Shown here: positions 15,328-27,991 of the stretch, one piece after another
How the letters are laid out: the number at the start of each line of letters is the position of its first letter
Numbering within the stretch: the first letter of the stretch is position 1
Origin: Triops longicaudatus
Lineage: Eukaryota; Arthropoda; Branchiopoda; Notostraca; Triopsidae
DNA length: 64,000 bases
Reading direction: 5' to 3'
Assembly (NCBI GenBank): GCA_022885665.1
Contig: JAGQDJ010000003.1
Span: 1 to 64,000, forward strand
Position numbers and translations under genes: made by a program
Notes under the pieces: model-generated
What the model was told of the DNA's origin: nothing
Database searches by the model: none
Seen by the model: the letters and a program-made list of their open reading frames with translations, nothing else

Positions 15328-16764
15328 TCACAGAAGGATCTCGTGAACAATGATTCGCTGATCCCAGCCGCAGGAATACAAGACTGAGTCCTTGGACCAT
15401 ACCAAGCCCTTCACGTAATCAGAATGTCGTTCATCCGCATACCTACAAACATTCACGAAACTGGTAACTGCCTTTCCATTCCAAATTTAGGAGTCTTAAA
15501 AATAGTTACCGTAAAGTGGGCTTAGAAGCTTCGAAACCGAAAACACTGACTTTGCCGTCATCTCCAGAAACAGCAAGATGATTCCGACTAAAACAACGCA
15601 AAATGGCAAAACTCATTTCAGAAGACAAAATTAATCTTACTTCGTCGGAGAGTACTTGAGGTTACGCAGCGGCCTTTCAATCTTGCTGCTCACTTGGTAA
15701 GTGGGCGTGCCAGGGTGACGGACGTCCAATCCTCCGATTTGTCCTTGCACTGTTCCGTAAGTGATGTCATGTTCGTCCTTCCAGGCCACGGAAGTGGGCC
15801 GTCCTAGCGCGTTATTCAACGGTAAACCTATTTTAACAACCGATTAGAAATTAAGTCGGCTCTCGGAAGTTATCTGAATAATTGAATGCGCTTTCTTACG
15901 ATACGCAGGTCGGCTAAGTCTCGTGTCCCACACAAGTACTTCTCCATCTTCAGAACAAGAAGTAAAAACGCTCGATACATCAGGATTCAAGACCACGGAA
16001 ATTACCGCTTCTCGATGCGCTGGCATGTATTTGTGTTGGCAGACGAGAATTTCGGAATCCCAGACTCGCACACTTAAAAAAATGAAAAATAAATTCAAAA
16101 ATATTAAAAAAAATGCTTTTTTTCAAATATTTAAGAATACACCATATTAACTGTCAGGCTAATGAATTCTTACTAAATTTTACCTGAGATCATAAGAACC
16201 AGTAACTATAACTTTTCCGGCAGCGTCTACGTCTAAAGAGAGAACACCGGCATCGTTCTCGCAAACTGACGTAGCGCAAGTTAGATTCCAGTTGGGTGCT
16301 TTTTTCTTTTCGACATAAAAGAGCTGCAAGCCTCCGTCATCGAGTCCAACTATAACCTATTTGCAGTGAAATAAAACTCTTCAACCCAGATTTAAACTAA
16401 TTTAATTTACTTTGTCGGATGAGCCAAGGAACCTGGCAGTGGGTATTCCAGCTTCAAACCTTGCAAACACAGAACGTCCGGTAGACTTGCTGGCAAGAGT
16501 GGCACTCTGGGCTTCAGCTGCGTTTTCATAAATGCCTAGCATGCCGTCCCAGTACCGGCTCGTCAAATTGGAGGTACCCAGAAGAAACGTGCCGTCTTGA
16601 CCGAATAACAATAATTTTATATTAGTTGAACACACATTAAGTACAGTTAGGTTATTACCTGCTGCAACGTCAATGCAATCATAGTATTTTCCAAGTTTGA
16701 TATCCGCAAAATCTAAACTGTTGTCAATGCCACTGGCCGTCATATTTCCCACGTTTGTATCCAT
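15328..16764 (-). CDS. WDR77: MEP50 / WDR77, methylosome WD40 protein
   Basis: Partner of the arginine methyltransferase PRMT5 that presents substrates such as Sm proteins and histones. Predicted exons in transcript order: 16764-16659, 16595-16411, 16356-16184, 16072-15900, 15827-15641, 15587-15510, 15442-15328 (338 aa, close to the usual about 340). The N-terminal blade has the MEP50-type DGTFLLGTSNLTSRYWDG. WD repeats follow: VIVGLDDGGLQLFYV, DLSVRVWDSE, SCSEDGEVLVWDTR, LAVSGDDGKVSVFGF and SCGWDQRIIVHEI. The first intron (63 bp, 16596-16658) is a multiple of three without stops; removing it restores the family spacing, but a retained form would add 21 residues. Transcribed in the same direction as SREBP upstream and GUF1 downstream. 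Confidence 0.92.
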
Positions 16765-16817
16765 GTTTGCCGGATTTGGGTATCTGAATGTGCTTTAGCA
16801 TTTGAATCGAGCTTTGA

Positions 16818-16825
16818 TATCGATA
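16818..16825. promoter_or_regulatory. DRE-like TATCGATA palindrome upstream of MEP50
   Basis: TATCGATA, the DREF-binding element in insects, lies 54 bases upstream of the MEP50 ATG. A second ATCGATA half-match occurs at 16832-16838. Such sites mark housekeeping promoters in Drosophila; use in this organism is inferred. Confidence 0.45.
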
Positions 16826-16838
16826 GTAAACATCGATA

Positions 16839-17243
16839 TACTTTTTACCGCGCAGTTTAAAATATGACCCTCCTGTTCGTGGTGCTAACGCGGTAAATTG
16901 AAAAATTTTCACCCGAAATTAATCCAGTTGACTCGAAGTACAGTACCTTTGCTGATTACCTAACGCGATTATTTTGAACATGGTGAGTTTATGCCAGTAA
17001 ATTTTTCTTACCACTTAAAAACATATTAAAAAAAAACAAGTTCACGGCACCATATAATAAAACTTCCGTTTGAACAACAACCATCCGATTTTTAAATTAT
17101 TTTAGTAATGTATTCTTTTGAGCTTTCATGAGAATTTTCTGTAATGACAACACAAGGCTTAAATGAAGATGACAGTATAGATAATACATGACCATTTTTA
17201 TATAGTAAAAAGGATGACGATCCGCAATTCGCAGCTCATTTGC
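16839..17243. other. intergenic between MEP50 5' end and SREBP 3' end
   Basis: No gene supported. It includes an ATG followed directly by a consensus donor (ATG at 16980-16982, then GTGAGT), the look of a first exon carrying only the start codon, but no downstream + strand exon was found. Confidence 0.4.
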
Positions 17244-20200
17244 TCATTCACTTGTTCCCATACTTTTAATTAACGAGTAACATTCTTGTAGCTTTTTCTT
17301 ATCTCCGACCTTTTCCAAAGTACGAGCAGCTTCTACTAGCATGCCAGTACGTTCCCCTGGCGTGGCCAGTAAGGGAGACGGCAAATGCCTGCAGGCCATA
17401 TACAGCGCTGATGCGTGTTCTCGCTCGCCAGTCGACTCCTCTTCTCCTATTTACAAGCTTTGCGTTAAAATCTGCCCTTGAACTAAACTTAGAATAAAAA
17501 AACAAACAAATTCACCATATTTCCCGCAAATGACCGATTGCCTGCCTTGTCTATGCCTCAAAGTCCGATCCAGCAATTGCCGCGTGCGATCCGGTGCTGC
17601 TCCGGCCATCATTCGAACCGTTGCTTCGTGCAAAAACACGCGTGGCAAAACGCTCTACAGAAATTACGTTTTATTAAAAAATAAGTACACAAAATATTTA
17701 TTTAGATTAATAAGAAGCAAAAAAAAGACTTTTTACAGGCATATACTGAGACAATCGCCTCAGGCAAGCGAGGTCGTCCTGGAAACTAATCAACGCTCGC
17801 GGAGAAGCCATCGAAAATCCATCCGCATCAATCGACTCTGTTTCCTTCTCCCAAATGGCCGTCCTTGTCTCCAATAACCAATCGCACGCCAATAACAACG
17901 CGGCCTGCAATAACAAAACGCTTTATTACTCTCAACACCGTCCATTTATCGAAGAATTCGAACGTTAAAAACCGCAACGAACAAACACAGGAAAAAATAT
18001 ATAATACAAATAAAATAAAATAAGGTATGTACAAATCTAAAATACGTACAGATCGATACAATCAAAAACAAAAATTAACAAAATTAAAAATAGTGGCGCA
18101 AATATAAACACGGACCAGTAAATTACAGAAAAGGTACAGAATATAAATAAATAAAAATTAAATAAAATTAAATAAAAATAAATAAAAATTAATAAAATCA
18201 AAAACAAAAATTAACAAACTTGAAAATAGTGGCGCAAATATAAACACGGACCAGCAAATTACAGAAAAGGTACGGAATATAAATAAATAAAAATCAGAGA
18301 AAATCTGTTGATTTGGATGTCAAGTTTGGGTTTGCACTGCAGAAACACTGCACATTTTGAAAAAGCCATGCAATGCAACTACAATGCACCCCAACCAAGA
18401 TCCTTTTAGGTATCTTTCGCACATCACGCTCATACAAACGAAATTAAAAAAAAAATAAAAAATAAATAATAAAAAAAAATCTATGAAAAAAGTATACCAA
18501 ACCTGTGCAATTGGTTCGCAATTTTTGGTCAACACCACCGTAATGGCACCTCTTAAAGCGACGCTGGCGTCAGCACACAGCTTGCTAACATTTTCGCTCG
18601 TTTCTCCGCGTATCCACGACCTCCTCGCTCGGTAAGACGCTCTGACTGCTTGGATCAGCGAGGCTTGCTTGGCCCACGTGTCCTGCCGGGCCAACGGCGC
18701 TGAGCAGCCGTCCACTTGACTATGTAACCTTTCTGCTTGTTCGTCTTCGTTTAAGTACCAGTAAGAAGCCACGGCCACCACCGAAGCCCACCACGCGCTC
18801 ATCGTGTCTCCCACTACAACAACAGCCAGTTAATCACCCGCAGAAGCCTAACACTAACATTTCCTTAGCATTCTACCCGTGATATTCAAATTCGTCTCCC
18901 CTAACTGCGGAACGGTCTGAACCGCAGCCGAGTTTTCGGTCAAAAGCTGTGAATACGACAAAGCATCGCCGATCTGAATCCTCCTCGCGGGCTCAGCTTC
19001 GCAACTATCCGTCATTCGGCGCCCTGGATTCACAACAGCCAACAGCGCTTTTTCCAATACATGCTCTCGATACAACTACAGAGAGAAAACAAGAAATTAT
19101 TAAGCAAATCTAAACTTAACTCTAATAAAAATCGTTCTTAGACATTAAATAGTCTAACGACATACAACAACGATTCTTGATAGAAAAAAAAGCAAATAAA
19201 AGTATCAAGATAAATACAGAAAACAAATCTACACAAAAGTAAGACGTGATTATACATACACAAACAGAAGTACAGTTATCATTGTAGACTTTTTTTCCCT
19301 AAAAAAAGGCCTGAACATTTAAAGGAGGAGAGTTTTGCGTTTAATTTGGGTATGGACACGTTTGATATTAAAAATTATTCAAATTGAGCGTTTAAAGGTT
19401 CAAGACGCGGTTATATTACTCTCATGACGTAATCTAATGGATCAGCTCCATTACTGGCCACCGTAAAAAGGGGTGAAAGGGGCGTTTCATAGCCCCAGGT
19501 ATGATTAGCGAAGAAACGTTGTCCCTGAAGGCTGTAAAACCATTGTAATTTGGCAGAAATTTCCGTTCCAGCTCCTTTGGCTCGGTTGTAATAAAACCTG
19601 CCCATTAAAAAATCATTTAAATTTCTGGATTCACTACAAAAGGCAAAAACGCTGATAAACGCACTTGGTCAGCCAGAAGAAACTGCCTGGCAGAGTATGT
19701 TTCATTCTCAGCGCCAAAGTCAAGTATATTTCGACCAAGAGCTCCGGTTTTAGGGCCCATCCGGCCATTTCAGCCAACGAGCTGGCGTTAACGGCCAAAC
19801 ACAGGCCCATCATCTTCTCCCATTTGCCCCGATTGCGTTTCTCGCCCAAGCCCATGAGATGCGTTTGGTGCAGCCGGTGATAACACACGGCAGCTTCGGC
19901 CAACAGCTGTCTCTGGTGCTTTCTCTGGCTCCTGGAGTACCACAACCGGCCTGCACGGCCACCCAGCAGATAAGCTAAGCCTAAACGATTCAAAAATAGC
20001 AACAAGCAGTTCCAAACCACCGAGGCCAGTATGTCTGGCTTCGATTCAGGCAGCCTACGGCCTAAAGCGTTCAAAGCTAGCTGGTATTGCGTGATCATTC
20101 CACTAAAATTGCCCTGTAACGAACAAAAGAAGTCGAATTGACACATCAAAAGACACAATAAAATTGATACAAAACTGAGCACATCTATGGATTTCTTATT

Positions 20201-22057
20201 ACTTTGGTTAAATCGAAATCAGCCTGTTTCCGATGCCGCCAGTACGACACCATAGCTTTTGATTGACTGTTGATTACAGGCTCGCCGTAAATAAAGGCTC
20301 GGAACGCCATTGCTGACAGTAATGAAAGATTTAGTATCCAAACCGTGGCCATCCACAAGTATTCAGTAGGATCAAAGCCGTCATCTGCGAAAAAAGAATG
20401 TAATATGTTAATTTCGATGCTCAGAAACCGTCAGAGTAAAAAAAATAAAAAAAAAAAAAAAATAAAAAAAAATAAAAAAAATAAAAAAAATAAAAATCCA
20501 TTCGTTTACAGGAAAGTAGAAATAGTACTATTTCTTGATGGTTTTCATATTTTTAATACTACAGGTACATTTATGCCCTTTATAATACTTTATTGTAGAT
20601 TTTTATATGAATTCGTTTATATTAGATTTTAATTTCTTTTTATTAAATTATAACTTTAAATTTGCAGGTACTTATTTCTATTAATGTTTAGTTTTAAATA
20701 CATAATTACGAATCTACTGTGCCATATTATTATTTCTCTTCTAGAATTACTTGCACTGAGAATTGTTCGTCCGGTAGCCGCACTGGCGCCACTGTCTGCG
20801 TCCAATGCATGGGAGATTTTGTCCACGACGAGTCCGAAAGGGTTAAAAGCCAAAATGGCAAACATGAACATGCACAAAACCAGCCGTGAACGGTCCATCA
20901 TGGCTTTGACCATCGGTGGGTTGCTCAATTCGTCCTGGCTTCCCTGTAATCGTAAAATTATTCTTCTCATGAACAGATTGCACCATTTTATCGAGCTGTA
21001 TTGCTCTATTCTTACCGAAGATGGCAAAGGCGAGAAGGATAATTGACTGGAAGGCGAATCGTGCGCGAAGTCTGAAGACGGAGGTGTCATTTCTTCCAAA
21101 GACAAGGGCGAAGATGCGCTTAGCGAGATATTCGGACTGGGCGGGGCCAAGAGCGAGTTCAAATTCTGCTGCCCCGAGGCCATTTTGTAGGCCAAAAGCT
21201 CCTTTTTGCAGGAAAAGAGCTCAGCTTCCTTGCGAGCATTGACTTTTTGCAAGTGTTTGATGTAATCGATCGCTTTCTTCAAAATTCCCGACTTGCTTAG
21301 CTATTGAAACACCAAAAAGGATGAAATTTATAAAAAAAATCTGATTGATCCCAAACGAAAGATCATACTTTGGTGTCTTCACCCGCTACCAAGATGCGTA
21401 ATTCCGTGATTTTGTCGTTGATACTGCTGCGGTAGCGTCTTTCGATAGCGTTATGCGCGTTGGGTCGCTTTTCTTCACTTTTCTCCAGTTCTTTCCGGAC
21501 TGGAAGCTGACTGGTGGCGATGGGGAATTGCTGTGGTGTCATAATCAGCAACTGGATCGGCGGATTGACAATGGTTGGGATATTTAAAGGTTGGGCCGTC
21601 GTTCTGGGGACCAATTTCGGTTTTAAAACGGGTTTAACCTCTTTAGGGGTAGGTTCAGGAGGCGTGGTTGGTAAAGAGTACGAAAAAGGCGCTGGCCGAG
21701 GCGAGACATGACTGGGCGAAAGATGAACTGTCGCAGGGATTTCCGTTACAGGATTGCAGTCTATCGACTGCGAACTGGAGCCAAAGGAAGATTCGTCTAG
21801 CTATAATTAGAAGTGTAAGCTTAGCTTTATTTCGTTTAAGAATTCCCTTACAAGAAAAGAAGCTTGGTTTACTGGCTCGCCAGAAAAAAGATCTGTGCCC
21901 AGGTCAACCAGTTCGTCATCCTGCTGAGGTAGGAAGTCTGTGAAAAATAAAATAAACGAAAATCAGAGTTTCATTACTAGAGTGTTTTACCATAAAATCT
22001 GGGCGAGAAGGGAAACTCGACTGAGTCAATCAAATCGGTAGGTCCTGGTATATTCAT
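17244..22057 (-). CDS. SREBP: SREBP, sterol regulatory element-binding protein
   Basis: ER membrane-bound bHLH-zip transcription factor that controls lipid-synthesis genes after release by proteolysis. Predicted exons in transcript order: 22057-21991, 21937-21852, 21800-21369, 21300-21016, 20943-20751, 20384-20203, 20113-19665, 19597-19420, 19075-18859, 18813-18503, 17904-17737, 17654-17516, 17446-17244 (969 aa). An acidic N-terminus ([18 protein letters not shown]) is the likely activation domain. The bHLH at about 165-215 has [15 protein letters not shown], including the SREBP-specific Tyr. The zipper follows. TM1 has DRSR-LVLC then NP (324-325), the S2P region. The luminal loop has R349-T-I-L, matching the S1P RxxL site. 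TM2 is [18 protein letters not shown], then YGEPV and YWRHRKQAD. The C-terminal regulatory domain that binds SCAP is complete, ending in [20 protein letters not shown]. Possible 5' leader intron at 22145-22415. Confidence 0.95.
18061..18294. repeat. tandem duplication of about 98 bp in an SREBP intron
   Basis: The segment 18061-18158 recurs at 18197-18294 with only a handful of differences, with an A/T-rich spacer between. Both copies contain GTGGCGCAAATATAAACACG. It lies within the SREBP intron between the exons 18813-18503 and 17904-17737. Confidence 0.85.
20436..20500. repeat. poly(A)/AAAT low-complexity tract in SREBP intron
   Basis: A run of about 65 bases made almost only of A with periodic T, inside the intron between SREBP exons 20943-20751 and 20384-20203. 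Probably slippage-generated. Confidence 0.8.
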
Positions 22058-22144
22058 GTTAGGGTAGACTTTTGCTGTTGCATCACTCGAAAAAGCCTTT
22101 CACAGTCGAAGGTGCCCTTAAGGGATCCTTGAAGGTTGGGACTC

Positions 22145-22620
22145 CTAGACGAAAGAAAAAATTGAAAAAAGAGTTGCATCAGATTTAGCTCTGTTACGTG
22201 CACGGTTTCCAGGTCTGGGGCTTAAAACATAAGATTAATTCAGAAAACTCAAATGACAGCGTGCGATTCAGTGCGTAGGATCACTACTAAAGCATCTTAG
22301 ATTCATTTCGAGGTTCTGGGCGACTGTCAAGCTTGTTAATATTTGTATATCACTGTCTGGGGCCCACAATAACAAACACAGTTAATGTAAATATTTTAAA
22401 ACTAATTAAGCTTACATTCCAACACAGACCACTACAGTTAATTTACACAACGGGCTAGTGCTCACAACGGTGAACACTTTCGTTCCAGATCGGGATAGAA
22501 ACTCACCCAAATTTGTTGAAAAGACAAAGCTTTTCTTAGACTGCTTCAAAAGTTCGTCGAAGGCTCGTTTTGTCGGGCGAGATGGTGTCAACCAATCAGC
22601 GCGCGGCTATCCTATCGTAC
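22145..22620 (-). promoter_or_regulatory. putative SREBP 5' leader and promoter
   Basis: A good acceptor (CTTTCGTCTAG on the minus strand, ending at 22145) precedes the ATG exon, and a matching donor GTAAGC starts at 22415. This suggests a 5' UTR intron and a non-coding leader exon just above 22416. A CCAAT box (22592-22596) beside a CG-rich stretch may be the promoter. NF-Y sites are typical partners in SREBP promoters; this is inference. Confidence 0.35.
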
Positions 22621-25600
22621 GATGCCTTATGACGTATTGCGTACCGGTGCTCTCTGGTGTCGCTAGTCGCGCTTTCTTTGAACCCCTTTGGTAATCATAA
22701 GCTATGCGGTCTAACCCGGTTCTCTCTTCGACTCCTGCGTTCCACCTGCTTCTTTACCTGTTCACATTTTTCTTTTCTGGATTCTTCACTTAAATACCTA
22801 TTCTCGTGGAATGGAACAAAACGTCACGCTACATCCGTCCTCCAGCCTTTTTCCCTTTCCCTATCTCCGATTGTGTGAACTTGAAGAATTCGCATTAAAT
22901 TGTAGTCAACAGGTTTAAATTGGTACCAAAACTGTCCTTTGTAATAAGGTACTTCATACTTTCTCTTCCTGCAATGCCAGATGATAGAGAGAAGAGGGTG
23001 TCAAAAATATTTGGTACCTTGAGGGAAACGCGCGAATTCGGTTAATTGGATAGTACCGATTAAATGAAACACATAAACGGCACCCTGATTAACCAAACTC
23101 GAAAACTTTTCTTTCACAATAATGTCGTATTTCGTTTAAAAAGCTTTTAATGCCTTCTCGGGTTTTTCATTTCACGATTTTTTTTCTACTGCAAAAGGCT
23201 TAGTTTAATGCGAAGCGGTTAGGTATAAAATTTTGAACACAAAACGCAGACATGTTAGGAATAATGAACGGAAATATAGTTTATTAATTCAACTGCGTTC
23301 AATATTTACCAAGTTCGCGTGTAAATCTTCTTGCCATGCCTGCATTCTGAATACGATTCAATGTCATCTTTGCACTATATAAGTTATACGAACCACCCTA
23401 AAAGCAAAATTAATTCATCCAGTTCGATTGTCCTGTACGTTGCTCCTCCCTTTGTTGGCCATAGCTGATGCAATGTCCGCACCAAAGGCGAGCGAGATGT
23501 CGTCAGGTCGTAAGACATTTTCGCCCTTAAAATCTACATGATCATTATTCATAAAAAAGCGTTCCGTTATATCCAAAAAGAGAGAAAACGGGGAAATTTC
23601 TAATCTCCGAGTCAGGAATTGTATAGAACGCGTGACTGTATGCACGTATGCGCCAAACAGAGAACAATAGAGACTGAAATCATTGCGCGCAAATCGGTCA
23701 AATACCGAAAAACGATTTTTGCTCCCCTTTTGCTTCGCCTCAAGGCTTTCAATGCATACCTTGACGCTTTTTCTTTGGGCAAAAGGGTTTCCATGCCTTT
23801 TTTGTGTCTCCAGGAAATAAAAGCAGTAAAATTCCCACCTGAAATTGTCCCAAGAACGTGTACAGAATTAAGAAACTTCCTGAATTCTTATTATTGTTCA
23901 TTATTCTACAGTAGTTTACTATAAGCAAAACTCGAGCAATGCACGTATTTTTTAGTTCAACTGTCTAATAAATGTAAAAGATTCGAAAATAACTTTTCAA
24001 TGTGAATAAAGTTTTGGAAGAATTGCATCAATTGGAAGAATTCAAGAATTCATATGAATTTTTCTTCCAGTATTCTTGTTTTCTGCATTCGGAAACTCAA
24101 TAAAGTCAAAACGAGGCGATAATTCCCTACAAACGACGTTTTTATGAATACAGCGTAAATATATTCTTGCTTAATTTGTTTAAATCACTTTTAATGTTTT
24201 TCTTGGGTGGATTTTCTTTTTCGTATCTATTAAGTGCCTGATTTTTTTCCAGTCCCAAAAAGTTTGTTATTCCTTCGTTATTTATTTTGTACTATTTGTC
24301 ATCTGTCCCGTCCGTCTACTTAAGAAGTGCATGGAAACTTACCCGCTTCTTTTTGCAGAATATTAAAGAAAATACGCTCATGTCGGTATTACGTTCTTTT
24401 AGTATCTCAACTTTTACATTGTTTACAGTCATTCAGTATCCCAAATACAGCACACATACCTTTGCCAATCTTGTCTATGTGTCTATTCCTGCTGCAACGT
24501 CTTCGATTAAACCCTCAGGGGTCACATGGCCAAATATCCACCTTAATTCGCGAAACGAATTCACTCCAGGTCTCCAAGCTTCGACCCAAGCGATCAGTTC
24601 CCATCTGCCAAATTCCGTAATTAAGCGTACTTGTAAGCCAAGGACATGAATTACGGCGAGTGACATGACTGAGATGGACTTGCCTGTGCATTACAAGAAA
24701 TAGTCCTGGGTAGCGAAAAGCCATTGGTGCCAATGTGAACGCAAAGGTGGCCTTTTCCCCCTGCACCCAACAATAGGAGCTCCTAATGGCTAACATTAGT
24801 TTGGCCAAGATAAATTCACGCCCAGCTTATCGGCTGATGGGTGCTACGTTTGGTGTATGCAAGCCATTTGCTTTCGCCGTTCCCAGCCTCGCAACCCTTT
24901 CCACTTATGCAACGGCTTATCTTTTCACCCAGATGAGAACACTCTTTCGACTCCTTTTTTCACACCTTGCTGCACCACTTAAACACTCTCTTCGCCGCTA
25001 TTCGTCATTTTTCCTACCAGCCCATGAATAGTCACTTTTCACACGCCGTCTCACCAAAGACGCGTCTCCTCAACTTGGCTCGTAATCTTCCACGATGCCT
25101 ATTATCTTTAAAGCCCATTAACTCGAGACTGTCCTAGAATCTGTAACAAAACTCCGCTACGACTCTCTTCCACTTGCTAGCCATTTGTAAAGTAAATCCT
25201 AAATTTTCTAATTGGAAATAATGTGTGAAAGTTAGGAGCGTTTTGTGAAACGATCGTAAGCTTGCCGATCCAATTCCCTGGTCCCTTTTTGACGACGCCA
25301 TTCCGCGTACTTTCGGGGGACACAAACATTTTCTTGCCAAGCCTGGAGCCAGTAAACTAGAATTTCCCACAGTCATCTCACCCGCTCTATCGGTAGCAGA
25401 CAAGGTGTCATAAAATGTGAAGAAGTAGAAGAGTGTACCCGAGAACCTTCGGCACTCCAAAATCGGCCCAAAAGCTAAACGCTTTAAGCCGCTTAGGCAA
25501 TTCCTCTTCACTTGTCTGGCTAAATGATCGTTTTCTTCCTCCGCGGCTTATGGCACAATCTTCCCCCAATGCGCCCAGCTTTTTCACTTCTCCAACCTCC

Positions 25601-27820
25601 CTGGTCTTTTTCTTAAAAAAAGGCAAAAATATTTTGCGTTCTACAACCTTAAAATGTTTACAAAACCTGAAGTCGAAAATAGAAACATGAAGGGAATTTT
25701 AGTAATTCTTCATTTCTTAACCGAACCAATTACTTGAATACAATGCATAATAAAATGAACTACTTTTAAACTCAATACACAAGACTCATTAGAAGAAATG
25801 TTAAAAAATAAATAAGGAAAATAAGAATACAAAAACAATAAAACTTAGATATTTAATAAAGCGGAATTTAAAAACCTTCGAACACAAGAAACAGACATTT
25901 TTCCTACTTTCAAACGTCCTCTTTATGGAACCAATACGAGAAAGGGACATACTCTTGCGCTTAGTAATCGAATTCGTCCACTACGGAAACACTTAGCTCC
26001 GTTGGATAGCTTTGATACCCCGGAAGGTGGTGGAGGTTAGCCGCTGAGCCGTGAAATTCAATTGTTCTGGATGTTGGGAGGGAAATAGTCCTGGGATTGT
26101 TTCTTTACACCCGACACTCTAGGTGTATAGGTGGTGTATTCTTCTCCCGGGGGGTGAAGAATCATTCTTCGTATGAGAATCACATGACATCGCCCATAAA
26201 CGTCTCCCACGAAGGAAGATAGCTGTAAGGGATGCTGCGTGCGGACTTTGTGATGGGTCACAACTGGACTTGCCTCAACAACTCACACGTCCTTGCTTTT
26301 CGTTTTTCGCTCGAAGTTGTTTGCAACTACCTTACAAAACTCACAAAACAATGTTTCTCTTCTTCCTAGAATATGAGAAAAACAGTATTCTTTTCCTTTA
26401 CAAAAAAAGAAGAAAAATAGGAACATTAGGCAGCATAGAGATGCCTTTACCAGGAAATAAGAAATCGATCGGTATACTCTGAAAAAATCAACAGGTGCAA
26501 GAGAACGTATCTGGTGGAAAAGGCGTTTACAAAAGTGAGGAGAAGCGAACAAAGGCAGCTGGAATTAGGGGCCCAGGGCCGAAGAAGAGGCCCAACACGG
26601 CTTTCAACTTTTAGCCTTGTATGTCACGCATATCAACGCTATCCAAATCACTCGCATGTCTGATAAGCCCCGTATTAATCTTCCATGCATCTTCCTCCGG
26701 CGACAAATTTCTTTAACTTTGTCTCCATGTATCACACCTAGTACAGATAACGTGCTCGCTGGGTATTTGGGATTCTAGACGGGTAAAAACCCCCGCGGAA
26801 AAGCCCTAGTATCCTTAACGAAATATGTGACAAAAAATTAGCGAGTATAGAGATCGAAAAGACTTGTTCGAGATGGACTACTAAAGAGAAGATAAGTCTT
26901 CGGGCCGTGATTTGGGATGCAGGACGTTCCTTTCGCGGGTTGAGGGGGGTTAGGGGGGTTGTTGGTAGGCATAGCATGTGATGAGCTTTTCTCCTTGCAT
27001 ATATGGTTGAGCTCGTTCAGCCGTTTTGCCCTTCAATGCATTACGTGAGACATGTGTTGTGTACCGTAACGTACTAAACTATGTATAAAGGTTTAACTCG
27101 ATGAATAATCCAGTTTTATGCCCAATATGCTGCAATTCCCTACTATAGGCTTGTGGGTTGCATTACAGATCACAAGGCTTGGCACAGCTTCATATAAACA
27201 TACAAAGTACTGGCATGGGAACTGTGACGCATTTTCGAGCAACATAAGGTCACAAATCCGTTATCTTCCCTTGACAAGTTCTGACGATTGTATGGATAAA
27301 AAACAGCGAACGAAAGAGGCCAGGAATTCCAATTCTGTTAATTTCTTTTTTTAGCTCGTCCACACCAGCATTTATTCCTTCCCGGTTTTTATGTCTAGGG
27401 TTACATATCTAGGAATGCTATGGCGTGCCAAGCATTTTCATGCAATAGTGGACGACTGGGCGTATAGCAAGCACTTCATCAAAGATGGAGTTGCTAAAAG
27501 AACGCTAAAAAACGGCTTATTTCTTTGTCTTGTGTGCTTTGGAAGTTATCCGTCTTGGAAGAAAGGCTTCAGGAATATACACTTCTTCGAGTATTACCAA
27601 GACTGGTGCAGTAATATACAATGATAATAAGAACTCACAAAAATGGGCTATATATATAACCATTGAACACAAGAAACGTAGCGAATTTACTGATAATACC
27701 ACAGGTATAGCAGAAAACCTAACCATTTTGCAGTTACGGTCCATAATTTATCATATATTCTTATAAAAAAATCAATCTCTTGCCACCTCTTTCATTGCAA
27801 ATCACAAAGCGTTCCTCAAC
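22621..27820. other. gene-poor intergenic region, left part
   Basis: No gene that I can support. Open frames are short and frequently interrupted, with no recognised domains or consistent splice structure. Composition varies but no tandem array is seen. It could hold regulatory DNA for SREBP or unrecognised decayed repeats. Confidence 0.5.
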
Positions 27821-27991
27821 AAAATCACTTCTCAATAAAAACAAACCAATGCTAACCGCACGCCACCTGTAACTCACGACTGGTTCGCGGGTCAAAAGCT
27901 TTGGACAGAGCTTGGAAAGAGGCGCGCTCACGCAACTACCGTGGCATTAAACACAGGAGTTTGTTTGGGTCGTATTTAATGAGAATTATTG
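27821..27991 (-). mobile_element. TA-flanked MITE, copy 2 (inverted)
   Basis: Related to the element at 9369-9548 but in opposite orientation: GCGGGTCAAAAG here is the complement of CTTTTGACCCGC there. The ends CTTCTCAATAAAAAC and, reverse-complemented, TTCTCATTAAATACGACCC form imperfect terminal repeats. TA follows the right end at 27992-27993. The left boundary is uncertain by a few bases. Confidence 0.7.
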
